Of a DNA stretch of 64,000 bases, positions 52,976 through 61,708 are shown one piece after another; the stretch's first letter is position 1, and each line of letters begins with the position of its first letter. The notes beneath the pieces are model-generated. The model was not told the origin of the DNA. It saw only the letters and a program-made list of their open reading frames with translations, and searched no databases. This DNA comes from JARRJS01 sp037388885 (GTDB taxonomy: Bacteria > Gemmatimonadota > Gemmatimonadetes > Longimicrobiales > RSA9), in the NCBI GenBank assembly GCA_037388885.1, contig JARRJS010000003.1, positions 1 to 64,000 of the forward strand, in the 5' to 3' direction. A program made the translations under genes and the position numbers.

Positions 52976-53605
52976 ATGACGAAGGCGAGGACGATCACAG
53001 CGGCGGTCGCAGGCGCGGGCCTGGTCCTTCTGGTGGGGATCGCGGCGGCGCCGCAGCAGGCGCCCCCCCAGCTGAAGGTGGACGAGCTGGCGAGCCAGCT
53101 GGGTCTCACGCCGCAGGCGCAGAAGCAGATCGCGCCGCGTGTGGATGAGCTCAACGGGCTGCTGGTGCGGGCGGACAAGGCGCGGCAGGAGCACCAGCAG
53201 TTGTGGACGCAGCTGCAGGATGTCGAGGGGAAGATCCTGGAGAGCCTGACGCCGACGCAGCGGCAGCAGTTTGCGGTCGCACTGGGGCAGGCGTGGGGGT
53301 ATGGAGCGGCCGGCCAACGCGGCGGCTACATGGGCGGCTATATGGGATCCGGCCGCATGGGGTACGGCCCCGGCTCCATGATGGGCCCTGGCCGCATGGG
53401 GTACGGTCCTGGTCACATGGTGGGTCCGGGCGGCATGGGGTATGGCCCCATGGGGTACGGCCCCATGGGCTACGGACACATGGGATATGGCGGCATGGGT
53501 CGTGGTGGCATGCGGGGTGGCCACTGGGGTGGCATGCACGGCATGTGGGGCTGGCGCAGCGCGCCGCAGGACTCCAGTAATTCCAACCAGGGCGGCCCTC
53601 GGTGA
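52976..53605 (+). CDS. Spy-like exported protein with Met/Gly/Tyr-rich tail
   Basis: 209 residues. A signal or anchor (about 8-27) is followed by a helical part (about 30-105: LASQLGLTPQAQKQIAPRVDELNGLL, LESLTPTQRQQFAVALG) that resembles Spy/CpxP-type LTxxQ proteins. The last 95 residues are near-repeats of (G)xMGYGP with scattered His. Met- and His-rich tails commonly bind Cu(I) or Ag(I) in the periplasm. GAGGAGAGAG precedes the ATG. It sits 94 bases ahead of an ECF sigma operon and probably belongs to the same response. Confidence 0.7.
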   Translation: MTKARTITAAVAGAGLVLLVGIAAAPQQAPPQLKVDELASQLGLTPQAQKQIAPRVDELNGLLVRADKARQEHQQLWTQLQDVEGKILESLTPTQRQQFAVALGQAWGYGAAGQRGGYMGGYMGSGRMGYGPGSMMGPGRMGYGPGHMVGPGGMGYGPMGYGPMGYGHMGYGGMGRGGMRGGHWGGMHGMWGWRSAPQDSSNSNQGGPR

Positions 53606-53699
53606 GCCGTTCCAGGCGATGACGCGTGGCGCCGGCCGCGGGGCAGCTGCCTCGGGGCCGGCGTGACGCCGCGATACGACGGAAACGCCCGGGGAGGCG

Positions 53700-54293
53700 A
53701 TGGCATCGGAGGCGAGCCATGGGAACGAAGGCCGGAACGGTCCGGCGGACGGCGTGCTGGCGCGCAGGGTCCAGCAGGGCGACCGGGCGGCGTTCGAGGT
53801 TCTCGCCCGGCGGTATCTGCGGCCGGTCCATGCGGTGGCGGCGTCGTATCTGCTGGAGCGGGCGGACGTGGAGGATGCAGCCCAGGACACGTTCCTGCGG
53901 GCGCTGGAGTCGATCGGCCGCTTCGACGCTGCGCGCCCGTTCGCGCCGTGGCTGTACCAGATCGCGCGCAACGTGGCGCGCAACCATCTCAAGTGGCGGC
54001 GCCGCCACCCGGCGGAGCCCGTGGACGCCGCCGTGCTGGCCGATGAGCGGCCATCGCCGGTGGCGGGGGCGGAACGTTCCGAGATGCAGGCCGTCGTGGA
54101 GGCCGCCATCGAGACGCTGCCGGAACAGCGGCGCACGGCGTTCCGGCTCGCGGACGTGGAGGGATATCCGGCAACGGAAGTCGCTCGCATCATGGGGCTC
54201 AGCTCCGGTGCGGTGCGAGCCCACATACACCATGCCCGGCGCGACCTGCGGGCGCGACTGGCCACGGTGTTGAAGGACGGAAACGAGATATGA
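53700..54293 (+). CDS. ECF sigma factor (RpoE-like)
   Basis: 197 residues. Region 2 is at about 30-95 (FEVLARRYLRPVHAVAASYLLERADVEDAAQDTFLRAL) and region 4 at about 135-190 (LPEQRRTAFRLADVEGYPATEVARIMGLSSGAVRAHIHHARRDL). The stop overlaps the start of the next gene (ATGA), the usual layout of a sigma/anti-sigma pair. Confidence 0.92.
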   Translation: MASEASHGNEGRNGPADGVLARRVQQGDRAAFEVLARRYLRPVHAVAASYLLERADVEDAAQDTFLRALESIGRFDAARPFAPWLYQIARNVARNHLKWRRRHPAEPVDAAVLADERPSPVAGAERSEMQAVVEAAIETLPEQRRTAFRLADVEGYPATEVARIMGLSSGAVRAHIHHARRDLRARLATVLKDGNEI

Positions 54294-54730
54294 AGAAGAA
54301 CGACCACGTGCCTGATCCGATTCCGCGGGAGTGGCTGCCGGCGTCGCCGGTGGCGCCCGAAGAGGACGAGACCTACTGGAATGCGCGGCTGCGGTCCCTC
54401 ATGGGAGAAGCGGAACCGGTGCTGGCGGAGTATCGCAGTCCGCGTCGGCGGGTTTCCTGGCTGGATGCCCTGGCCGCGCGCTGGCGGCCCGCGGTGGGCG
54501 GGGCGTTCGCCTTCGCGGCGTCGCTCGTGCTGGCCCTGGTTCTGGGCGCGGGTCGCGGAGGGAGCCAGGCACAGGGAACCCGGCCGCAACCGCGGGCCGT
54601 GGTGCTGGCGACCGTCGTGAGCGGCGGGGAGCCGGCCGCGCTGTGGCGGAGCACGGGCGTGCCCGCGGACCCGACGCTGGCCCTCATGGCCCTGGAGACC
54701 GGTACCGGGTCGGAAGGGGGGAGGCAATGA
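54290..54730 (+). CDS. Single-pass membrane protein, probable anti-sigma factor
   Basis: 146 residues: a 65-residue cytoplasmic N-part (DETYWNARLRSLMGEAEPVL), one membrane helix (about 70-88, AVGGAFAFAASLVLALVLG), and a short periplasmic tail. It lacks the HxxxCxxC zinc motif of many anti-sigma proteins. The role rests on its position between the sigma gene and a periplasmic sensor gene, with ATGA overlaps on both sides. Confidence 0.65.
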   Translation: MKKNDHVPDPIPREWLPASPVAPEEDETYWNARLRSLMGEAEPVLAEYRSPRRRVSWLDALAARWRPAVGGAFAFAASLVLALVLGAGRGGSQAQGTRPQPRAVVLATVVSGGEPAALWRSTGVPADPTLALMALETGTGSEGGRQ

Positions 54731-55224
54731 GGCGCATGATAAGCCCCAAGTGGCAGGCCCTGCTGGCTACGGCCACCATCTTCTTCCTGGGCGCAGTGGC
54801 GGGGATCGCCGCAGACCGCGTGTGGCTGGGCCGCTCGCCCGCGGTGGCGGAAGCGGCGACGCTGACGCCGGAGGGCATGGACGCGGCGCTGGATCTGGAC
54901 GCCGCCCAGGCTGCGCGAGTGCGCGCCGTGCTGGACAGTCTGCGGACGGAGGTGGCGCAGGCTGCGCAGGCAGGCCCGGACTCCCTGCGGGACGTCGCGC
55001 GTCGGGGGCGCCAGCGCCTGCAAGACGCCTTGCCCGCGGACCGGCGGGCCTCGTTCCAGCAATGGATGCAACAGCACCACGCCCGGATGATGCAGGAGAT
55101 GGGCGGCGGGATGATGCAGGGTCCCGGCATGGGTCCCGGCATGATGGGCCGGCCGGGTGGCGCCGGGCGCATGATGGGGCCCGGGCGTGCCCGCCGCGAC
55201 ACCGGCGGCGGGATGCGCCACTGA
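54727..55224 (+). CDS. Periplasmic Spy/CnrX-like sensor with Met/His-rich tail
   Basis: 165 residues. An N-terminal membrane anchor (about 8-28) is followed by a helical hairpin (LDLDAAQAARVRAVLDSLRTEV, LQDALPADRRASFQQWM) like the heavy-metal-resistance/CnrX group. The tail contains HHARMMQEMGGGMM and further Met-Gly repeats. The order sigma, membrane protein, metal-binding periplasmic protein recalls the CnrYXH and NccYXH systems, in which the X protein binds Ni or Co and releases the sigma factor. The Met-rich ligand set here suggests copper or silver instead (inference). Confidence 0.7.
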   Translation: MRRMISPKWQALLATATIFFLGAVAGIAADRVWLGRSPAVAEAATLTPEGMDAALDLDAAQAARVRAVLDSLRTEVAQAAQAGPDSLRDVARRGRQRLQDALPADRRASFQQWMQQHHARMMQEMGGGMMQGPGMGPGMMGRPGGAGRMMGPGRARRDTGGGMRH

Positions 55225-55246
55225 GCCCGGCGGGACTCCCGGGCTC
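55223..55246. terminator. Hairpin between convergent sensor and GH65 genes
   Basis: GAGCCCGG / CCGGGCTC, eight-base stem and eight-base loop, overlapping the sensor stop codon; no T-run. It could end transcripts from either side. Confidence 0.35.
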
Positions 55247-55273
55247 GGAGGAGCGCCGCCGTTTGCCGACCGG

Positions 55274-57673
55274 CTACGCCGCGTCGTTCAGCTGGAAGTC
55301 GACGCGGGTGCCGGGCGAGATCGTACGTCGCTGGCCTTCCACGTCCACGTCGATGGGCGAAGCGGAGCCCGGTTGAGCGTGGACACTGACCTTTTCGGGC
55401 GTCACATCGACCTCCAGCCAGTTGCTGCGGTACTGGAGGTTGAAATGCAGCTTCTGAACGTCGGAGGGCAGGCACGGCTCCAAGCGTAGCACCGAACCGC
55501 GGGCCTCGAGCCCGCTGTAGCAGCGCTGGAGAAGGTCGACGGTACCCGCCATGGCGCCCAGGTGGATGCCTTCCGGCGTCGTGCCGCCCTGGATGTCCGA
55601 GATGTCGCTTTCGAGGGACCGCTTGAAGAAGCGCCAGGACCGCTCCCGGTTGGCACGGGCGAGGACCCAGGCGTGCACGACGCCGCTGAGGGTCGAGCCG
55701 TGCGAGGTGCGCTTGAGGTAGTAGTCGATGTTGCGCGGTATGGTGTCCCTGTCGAAGGGGTAGCGCAGGCGGTGCAGGATGTCGCCGATCTGCTCGGCGG
55801 ACAACAGGTAGAACAGCATGAGGACATCGGCCTGCTTGGACGCCTTGTAGCGGTTGATGTCGTCGTCCTCGGCCTCGAGGATGCGGTCCAGGCGCTGGAT
55901 GTTGCCGTATTTCTCCCGGTAGGCGTCCCAGTCGAGCTCCTCCAGCTTCTCGTATCCCTCGAACTGGCTGATGATGCCGTCGCCGTGGAGGGGCACGAAC
56001 ATCTTGCGGCTGATGTCCTCCCAGTGCTCCAGCTCGAGGCGCCGGATCTCCAGCTTTTCCCAGAGCAGCTCCCGCCTGCGCCCGGGCAGCAGGTCGGTGA
56101 GCTCCAGGGCCCGCATCAGCGTCCAGACCGCCATGATGTTCGTGTAGGCGTTGTTGTTCAGCCCGGGCTCGTCGGCGTCCGGGTAGCGCGTGTGGAACTC
56201 GTCGGGCCCGATGATGCGCCGGATCTGGTAGCGGTCGAGCGCCCGGTCGTACTCGGCTTTGCTGGCCCAGAAGCGGGCGATCTCGAGGATCATCTCGGCG
56301 CCGTAGAAAGCCATGAACTCGAGGTCGTTGGTCACCTGGTAGTGTTTCCAGATGCTGTACGGGATGGCGACGTTGATATGGCGCTGGAGCTGCGTTTCGT
56401 CGCGCACCCAGCGTCCGGAGCGCGGGTTCAGGTGCCAGGTCTGGCTTTCCTCCTGTCCGTTGCTGCCGCTCTGCCACGGGTACATGGCGCCCTGGTAGCC
56501 GGCTTCGCGCGCGGCGCGCCGGGCGGCCCCGAGCCTGCGGTATCTGTACTTGAGCAGGGAACGGGTGAGCTCCGGGAAGTGGTAGTCGAGCACCGGGAAC
56601 ACGAACAGCTCGTCCCAGAAGACGTGGCCGCGGTATGCTTCACCGTGTATGCCCCGCGCGGGAATGCCGACGTCGTGGTCCGCCGTGTTTTCAGACACTG
56701 TCTGCAACGTGTGGCACAGGTAGAGATTGACAGCAAGGTCGGTGTTCTCCTGCTCTCCGACCCGGATCTCCGCATGCCGCCAGTTCTGGCTCCACGCCAG
56801 CACGTGGCGGCGCAGCAGGTCGCTGAACCGGGGCGACTCCTGCAAGTGCTCCCTGGCCGCGCGGCTGCACTCGGAGATGGCACGGTCCATGGACGTGAAC
56901 AGCGTGACGACCTTCTCGACGGTCAGCTCTTCGCCTTCATCGAGGGCGACCGTGAAGCGGTGGGCCACGTAGTCGGCCTCTTGCACCAGCTCGCGGTCCA
57001 CCTCGACGGCCTCGCCGCCGCGATAGACCCGGTTGCGCGCGGCCTCCGCTATACGAACGTGGGACTGCAGGGTGCGAACGAGCAGGAAGACGGAGTTGTC
57101 GTCGACCGTTCCGGTCTCCAGGCAGTCGAGGTGGCGGGTCTCGAGCTGGCGATAGCGCTCTACGCCTTCGTTCCTGACGCCGCCGTCCAGACCCGACCGG
57201 ACTTCCAGCGTTCCCGACCAGTCCTCGGCCTTGAACGTGGTCTCGAGAGCCGCGACGTGGGAATCGGCCATGCTGACGAACCGTCGCTGCGTGACGGAGG
57301 TGGTGCGGTCCCCTGCCCGGAAACGGATGTGTCGCGAAAGGATGCCCTCCCGGATGTCGAACCGCTGCTCGTACTCCAGCAGGTCGGCATCATCGACGCT
57401 GAACCAGTCACCATCCTCGACCCGGAACGCGAAATCGAGCCAGTTGGGCAGGTTGACAAGGCTTTCGTTGGCCACCGTCTTGTCCTCGATAGTGGTCTCT
57501 TGTCGATCGTACAGCCCGATCCGGTAGGTGCCGGGGTAGTGCGTGTCGCCAGCCCGGGCTTCGGGCGCGGCACCGCGGGTGGCGAAGACGCCGTTGCCCA
57601 CCGTGCACAGCGCTTCGCGCAGGCTCTCTTCTTCGGGGTCGTACCCTTTGTATACCAGCAACCATTCGGTCAT
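55274..57673 (-). CDS. GH65 glycoside phosphorylase (trehalose/kojibiose phosphorylase type)
   Basis: 799 residues. N-terminal beta sandwich (about 1-275), then the (alpha/alpha)6 barrel with acid catalyst Glu492 in IIGPDEFH, KQADVLML (613-620), and the phosphate-binding SHGSTLS (657-663), which marks a phosphorylase rather than a hydrolase. A C-terminal beta domain closes the protein. It splits an alpha-linked glucose disaccharide with phosphate to give beta-glucose 1-phosphate. Its start overlaps the stop of a beta-phosphoglucomutase/OtsB fusion gene (ATGA), whose domains use that product and make trehalose, so trehalose is the most likely substrate. Confidence 0.9.
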   Translation of the reverse strand: MTEWLLVYKGYDPEEESLREALCTVGNGVFATRGAAPEARAGDTHYPGTYRIGLYDRQETTIEDKTVANESLVNLPNWLDFAFRVEDGDWFSVDDADLLEYEQRFDIREGILSRHIRFRAGDRTTSVTQRRFVSMADSHVAALETTFKAEDWSGTLEVRSGLDGGVRNEGVERYRQLETRHLDCLETGTVDDNSVFLLVRTLQSHVRIAEAARNRVYRGGEAVEVDRELVQEADYVAHRFTVALDEGEELTVEKVVTLFTSMDRAISECSRAAREHLQESPRFSDLLRRHVLAWSQNWRHAEIRVGEQENTDLAVNLYLCHTLQTVSENTADHDVGIPARGIHGEAYRGHVFWDELFVFPVLDYHFPELTRSLLKYRYRRLGAARRAAREAGYQGAMYPWQSGSNGQEESQTWHLNPRSGRWVRDETQLQRHINVAIPYSIWKHYQVTNDLEFMAFYGAEMILEIARFWASKAEYDRALDRYQIRRIIGPDEFHTRYPDADEPGLNNNAYTNIMAVWTLMRALELTDLLPGRRRELLWEKLEIRRLELEHWEDISRKMFVPLHGDGIISQFEGYEKLEELDWDAYREKYGNIQRLDRILEAEDDDINRYKASKQADVLMLFYLLSAEQIGDILHRLRYPFDRDTIPRNIDYYLKRTSHGSTLSGVVHAWVLARANRERSWRFFKRSLESDISDIQGGTTPEGIHLGAMAGTVDLLQRCYSGLEARGSVLRLEPCLPSDVQKLHFNLQYRSNWLEVDVTPEKVSVHAQPGSASPIDVDVEGQRRTISPGTRVDFQLNDAA

Positions 57674-59268
57674 GGTGTTCCCTTCCTGTCGGCGAGATCC
57701 GCGAGGCGTTCGATGACCCGGCGGACCTGTTCGGGATCGGTGAGGGCGTAACGTGCCGCGGTGCGCCGGTCATCGTCCTCGCCCCGCACGACGACCGGCA
57801 GGCCGGATGGGGGGAGCGCCCGGAACGCGTCCTCGTCTGTCACGTCGTCACCGATGTAGATGGCGCGCACAGGCCCACCGTCCGCGATGAGGTCCAGGAT
57901 CCATCGGAGCGCGGACCCCTTGTCCCAGTCCAGGTCCGGCCGCAGCTCGACGATCTTCTTGCCGCCCGAACGGCGCAGCCGGTCCTCGCCGTCCGCCACC
58001 TCGATTGCGATGTTCTGGATCCGCTCCACCTGGTCATCGGGCGCGTTGCGGTAGTGGACGGCGATGGCGAACCGCTTTCGCTCGATGGCGGCGCCTTCCA
58101 CGTCCTGGAGGCGGCTGCGCAGCTGCTGCTCGGCGCGGTCCAGGGCCGGCAACCAGTCGACGGCGCGCTCGTGGTCGGTGCCGTCCGGCTGCCGGATGTG
58201 GAGGCCGTGGCTACCTGCGTAGTAGATGCCGTCCACGCGCACGAACTCGCGCAACGCATCGAGGTCGCGGCCGCTGATGATGGAGACGGGAAACAGGTCG
58301 CGGGCCCGTTCCAGGGCATGGCGCGTGGCTTCGGGAAGCCGTGCCGCATCGGGGTCCGACACGATAGGCGTGAGCGTGCCGTCGTAATCCAGGAAGAGGG
58401 CCGGTCGGCCCGCGGCCACCAGGTCCTGCAGGACATCCTCATGGTCGAGCAGGAACGGGACGTCGCCGATGCGCCGCCATGATTCGTCATCGCCCGGCAG
58501 GGGCAGCTCGGACAGGTCCTTCACGACGACGTCGGCGCCTGCCTGCCGCAGACGGTCCGCACCCTCGTCGGCGATGCCGATCACGAGGCCGAATCCGCCG
58601 CGACGGCCGGCTTCCACGCCGGCCTCCGCGTCCTCCACGATGGCGGCGGATCCTGGATCCACGTCCAGACGACGGGCGGCTTCCAGGAAGTACGCCGGGT
58701 CCGGCTTGCCGGGCAGATCCAGCTCCTGGCCGTCCATGCCGTCGACCCGAGCCTGGAACAGGTCCTGGATGCCCGCGGCGTCGAGCACGCGACGTCCGTT
58801 TCGGCTGGAGGTCACCACGGCCAGGGCCAGACCGCGACGCTTCGCCGCTCGGACCCAGGCGATGGAAGGCTCGATGCGGTCGACGCCCTCCTTTTCCAGA
58901 AGCTCGTGGAAGTAGCGGTTCTTCCGGTTGCCCAGCCCGCAAACAGTGTCGCGGTCTGGTGGGTCGTCCGGATCGCCGTGTGGCAGCTCGATGTCCCGCG
59001 ATTCGAGGAAGCTCTGTGCGCCGTCGTAGCGCGGCTTGCCGTCGACGTACTGCCGATAGTCGTCCTTTGTGAACGGCTGGAACTCATCGCCGAGACGATC
59101 GCGCAGGAACGCGTCGAACATGTGCTTCCAGGCACGAAGATGTGTGGCAGCCGTGTCGGTGAGGACGCCGTCGAGGTCGCAGATGCATGCCTGGATCCGG
59201 GAGAGATCGACCGTAGTGGACCGAGCGGTCGCGATCGGGTCAGGGGCTGCGTCGGCGTCCTCGTTCAT
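57670..59268 (-). CDS. Beta-phosphoglucomutase / trehalose-6-phosphate phosphatase fusion
   Basis: 532 residues from the ATG at 59268 (GGAG upstream); the longer open frame is shadow. Residues about 25-250 are a HAD mutase: DLDGVLTD (31-38), the VTSS motif (152-155), KPD, and VEDAEAG with Glu212 and Asp213. Residues about 285-525 are OtsB: LDYDGTLTP (293-301), IISGRDLDAL, and GDDVTDEDAF. The first half interconverts beta-glucose 1-phosphate and glucose 6-phosphate; the second removes phosphate from trehalose 6-phosphate. Together with the overlapping GH65 gene this is a complete trehalose-turnover unit. Confidence 0.9.
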   Translation of the reverse strand: MNEDADAAPDPIATARSTTVDLSRIQACICDLDGVLTDTAATHLRAWKHMFDAFLRDRLGDEFQPFTKDDYRQYVDGKPRYDGAQSFLESRDIELPHGDPDDPPDRDTVCGLGNRKNRYFHELLEKEGVDRIEPSIAWVRAAKRRGLALAVVTSSRNGRRVLDAAGIQDLFQARVDGMDGQELDLPGKPDPAYFLEAARRLDVDPGSAAIVEDAEAGVEAGRRGGFGLVIGIADEGADRLRQAGADVVVKDLSELPLPGDDESWRRIGDVPFLLDHEDVLQDLVAAGRPALFLDYDGTLTPIVSDPDAARLPEATRHALERARDLFPVSIISGRDLDALREFVRVDGIYYAGSHGLHIRQPDGTDHERAVDWLPALDRAEQQLRSRLQDVEGAAIERKRFAIAVHYRNAPDDQVERIQNIAIEVADGEDRLRRSGGKKIVELRPDLDWDKGSALRWILDLIADGGPVRAIYIGDDVTDEDAFRALPPSGLPVVVRGEDDDRRTAARYALTDPEQVRRVIERLADLADRKGTP

Positions 59269-59624
59269 GGCTCCGTCTCCATTGGCTTTGTCGGGCAATC
59301 GGATGGCCGATCGCCGTGCTGTATGTCGCAGCAAGGTTCGGTCCGGCGGGACGCCGGGCGTGTCCTGCAAACGTTTACGAACGGTGGCTGCACGCGGCGA
59401 GGTCGATGCCGGCATGGGCGCGAGGCGTCGGCCGACACTGTCGGAGAAATGCGGATCGACGTATGTTGTTTGCAGCACTTATCAACGCGATCCGGATGGC
59501 GCCGACGCCCGGTTCGTCTCTCCACAAGACTTCCCACAGACCCAAGTCAAGTAGTGAACGCAGGCACGGAGCGCGCGCGTCAAGCGCGCGGCGGGGTTGA
59601 CCACCGTGTGAACGAGGCAGGACG
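59269..59624. other. Intergenic region between the OtsB fusion and the sensor kinase
   Basis: 356 bases with no credible gene. It holds a perfect dyad, CCGACA-C-TGTCGG (59432-59444), which could be an operator for the leftward trehalose operon. A GC-only hairpin lies near 59571-59590 (CGCGCGC...GCGCGCG), upstream of the rightward kinase. Promoters for both divergent genes must lie here. Confidence 0.5.
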
Positions 59625-61688
59625 ATGCCCGACTCGAACGTGCTACCCAAGGGGCAGGTACCGGATGGTGCTCTGGGCGCGATTCTGGAGAGCATCACCG
59701 ATGGCCTGATCGTGGTGGACCGGTCGTGGCGTTACCGGTATATCAACCGGTCGGCGGAGCGTCTACTCGCCAGGAACCGCGACGAGCTGCTGGGCCGCAC
59801 CATCTGGGAAGCCTTTCCTCCTCTGTCAAACAGCGATGTCGAGCGGGAGTACCGGCGCGCGCTGAAGGAAGGCGTCAGCGTGCACTTCGAGTACTACTAT
59901 GATCCGCTGGAGTCGTGGTTCGACATCCGCGCCTATCCCTCCGCGCAAGGCCTGACCATCTATCTTCAAGTCATCAATGAGCGCAAGGCGGCGGTGCAGA
60001 CACTACAGACGCGGGCCCGGCAGCAGGCCGCAGTTGCGAGAATGGGCCTGGAGGTTCTGGGCAGTGGCCACGTCGACCGCCTGCTGGACGATGTGGTGCG
60101 CGTCGTGGCGGAGACGCTGGACGTGGAGTATGCCAAGGTGTTGAAGCTGCTTCCTGATCGGAACGAGCTGCTGTTGCAGGCGGGTGTGGGGTGGAAGCCC
60201 GGCAGCGTGGGCAGAGTGGTGATCCCGGGCGGCGAGAACTCCCAGGCCGGCTTCACCCTCCGGCAGCGGGAGCCGGTGGTGGTGTCCGACCTGCAAGCGG
60301 AGACGCGATTTCGTGGACCGGCGTTGCTCCTGGACCACGGTGTGGTGTCGGGGATGAGCGTCGTCATCGAGGGGCGGGACCGACCGTTCGGCATTCTGGC
60401 CGCACATACGAGGCAGCGGCGCACGTTCAGCGACGACGACGCCAATTTCCTGCAGGCGATGGCCAATCTGCTGGCCGAGGTGGTGGAGCGGCAGGCAATG
60501 GAGGCGGCCCTCCGGTCGAGCGAAGAGCAGTTCCGCGAGCTGGCCGAGAACATCCGGGAAGTGCTCTGGATGATGACTCCCGGGGGTGAGCTGCAGTACG
60601 TGAACCCGGCATATGAAACCGTGTGGGGGCGCCCCGTAGAGGGCCTGTATGAGGATGCCATAAGCTGGCAAACGGCGGTCCATCCGGACGATCGTGCACG
60701 GGTGGAGGCGGCGTACCCGGGTCTCTCGCGCGGCGACTTCGACGTGGAGTTCCGGATCGTGCGGCCGGACGGGAGCGAACGGTGGATTCACGACCGTGCG
60801 TTCCCGGTCCGGGATGGGAATGGACGGATCGTTCGGGTGGTGGGCATCGCGGAAGACATCACCGAGCGACGGCTGGCGACGGAGAACGCTCTGCGCCTGG
60901 CGGAGGAGCGGACGGCCCTTGCTGCGGCACAGGCGGCCGTGCGCGCCCGTGACGAGACCTTGGCGGTGGTGTCCCATGATCTGCGGGCGCCGCTGCAGGC
61001 GATTCTGGGTGCCGTTGCGGTCCTGCAGGAAAAGGAGCTGTCGCCGGCCAGTCGAGACCATCACCTGAGCGTCATCGAGCGGGCGGTGGAGGGCGCCCGA
61101 CGCCTGTTGGGAGACCTGCTGCAGGTGTCGAGCATCGAAGCGGGGCACGTCAAGTTGGAGCGTAACCACGTGGACGTGAATCGCATCCTGCAGGACGTGC
61201 ACGAGATGTTCCTCGATGTGGCCCGGCAGCGCGAGGTCCGCTTGAGATACGAACGCTGCCGCGGCGTCACGGCGTTCGCCGACGAGCGCCGCCTGTCCCA
61301 GGTGCTGACCAACCTGGTCGACAACGCGCTGAAGCACACGCCTGCCCGCGGGTCCGTGGCCCTGAAATGCACCGTTCGGGGCGACATGGTGGAGGTTTCG
61401 GTCACAGACTCGGGGCCGGGAATCCCCGCGGACGTACTGCCGCACGTGTTTGAGTGGTACTGGCGGGCGTCTCACGAGCAGGCTGCGGGCGCGGGCATCG
61501 GATTGGCGGTGTCGAGGGGCATTGTGGAGGCCCACGGCGGACGGATCTGGGCCGAAACCGAGCCGGGGGCCGGGACGACGATTCGATTGACCCTTCCCAT
61601 CGTTGCCGAAGGCACCCGGCATGCAGATCTGGACGCGCCGCTGCCCAGGCAGGTCGCCGGCAACGTGGTCGAAGGCTCGCCCCCCTGA
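59625..61688 (+). CDS. PAS-GAF-PAS sensor histidine kinase, soluble
   Basis: 687 residues without membrane segments. PAS at about 15-125 (ESITDGLIVVDRSWRYRYINRSAE), GAF at about 140-290, and a second PAS at about 300-420 (ENIREVLWMMTPGGELQYVNPAYETVWG) with its PAC motif (VVGIAEDITER). HisKA carries His451 (VVSHDLRAPL), and the ATPase domain has NLVDNALKHT, VTDSGPGIP and AGIGLAVSRGIV. It is a cytoplasmic kinase with several ligand pockets. No response regulator is adjacent. Confidence 0.92.
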   Translation: MPDSNVLPKGQVPDGALGAILESITDGLIVVDRSWRYRYINRSAERLLARNRDELLGRTIWEAFPPLSNSDVEREYRRALKEGVSVHFEYYYDPLESWFDIRAYPSAQGLTIYLQVINERKAAVQTLQTRARQQAAVARMGLEVLGSGHVDRLLDDVVRVVAETLDVEYAKVLKLLPDRNELLLQAGVGWKPGSVGRVVIPGGENSQAGFTLRQREPVVVSDLQAETRFRGPALLLDHGVVSGMSVVIEGRDRPFGILAAHTRQRRTFSDDDANFLQAMANLLAEVVERQAMEAALRSSEEQFRELAENIREVLWMMTPGGELQYVNPAYETVWGRPVEGLYEDAISWQTAVHPDDRARVEAAYPGLSRGDFDVEFRIVRPDGSERWIHDRAFPVRDGNGRIVRVVGIAEDITERRLATENALRLAEERTALAAAQAAVRARDETLAVVSHDLRAPLQAILGAVAVLQEKELSPASRDHHLSVIERAVEGARRLLGDLLQVSSIEAGHVKLERNHVDVNRILQDVHEMFLDVARQREVRLRYERCRGVTAFADERRLSQVLTNLVDNALKHTPARGSVALKCTVRGDMVEVSVTDSGPGIPADVLPHVFEWYWRASHEQAAGAGIGLAVSRGIVEAHGGRIWAETEPGAGTTIRLTLPIVAEGTRHADLDAPLPRQVAGNVVEGSPP

Positions 61689-61708
61689 GCGCAGCTTGCT
61701 GCGGTCGT

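Noticed and set aside
53310..53560. CRISPR-like regular repeats
   Set aside because: The repeats are in frame, code for the Met/Gly/Tyr tail, and have no unique spacers.
55562..57751. 729-codon open frame antisense to the GH65 gene
   Set aside because: Shadow of GH65; no family features.
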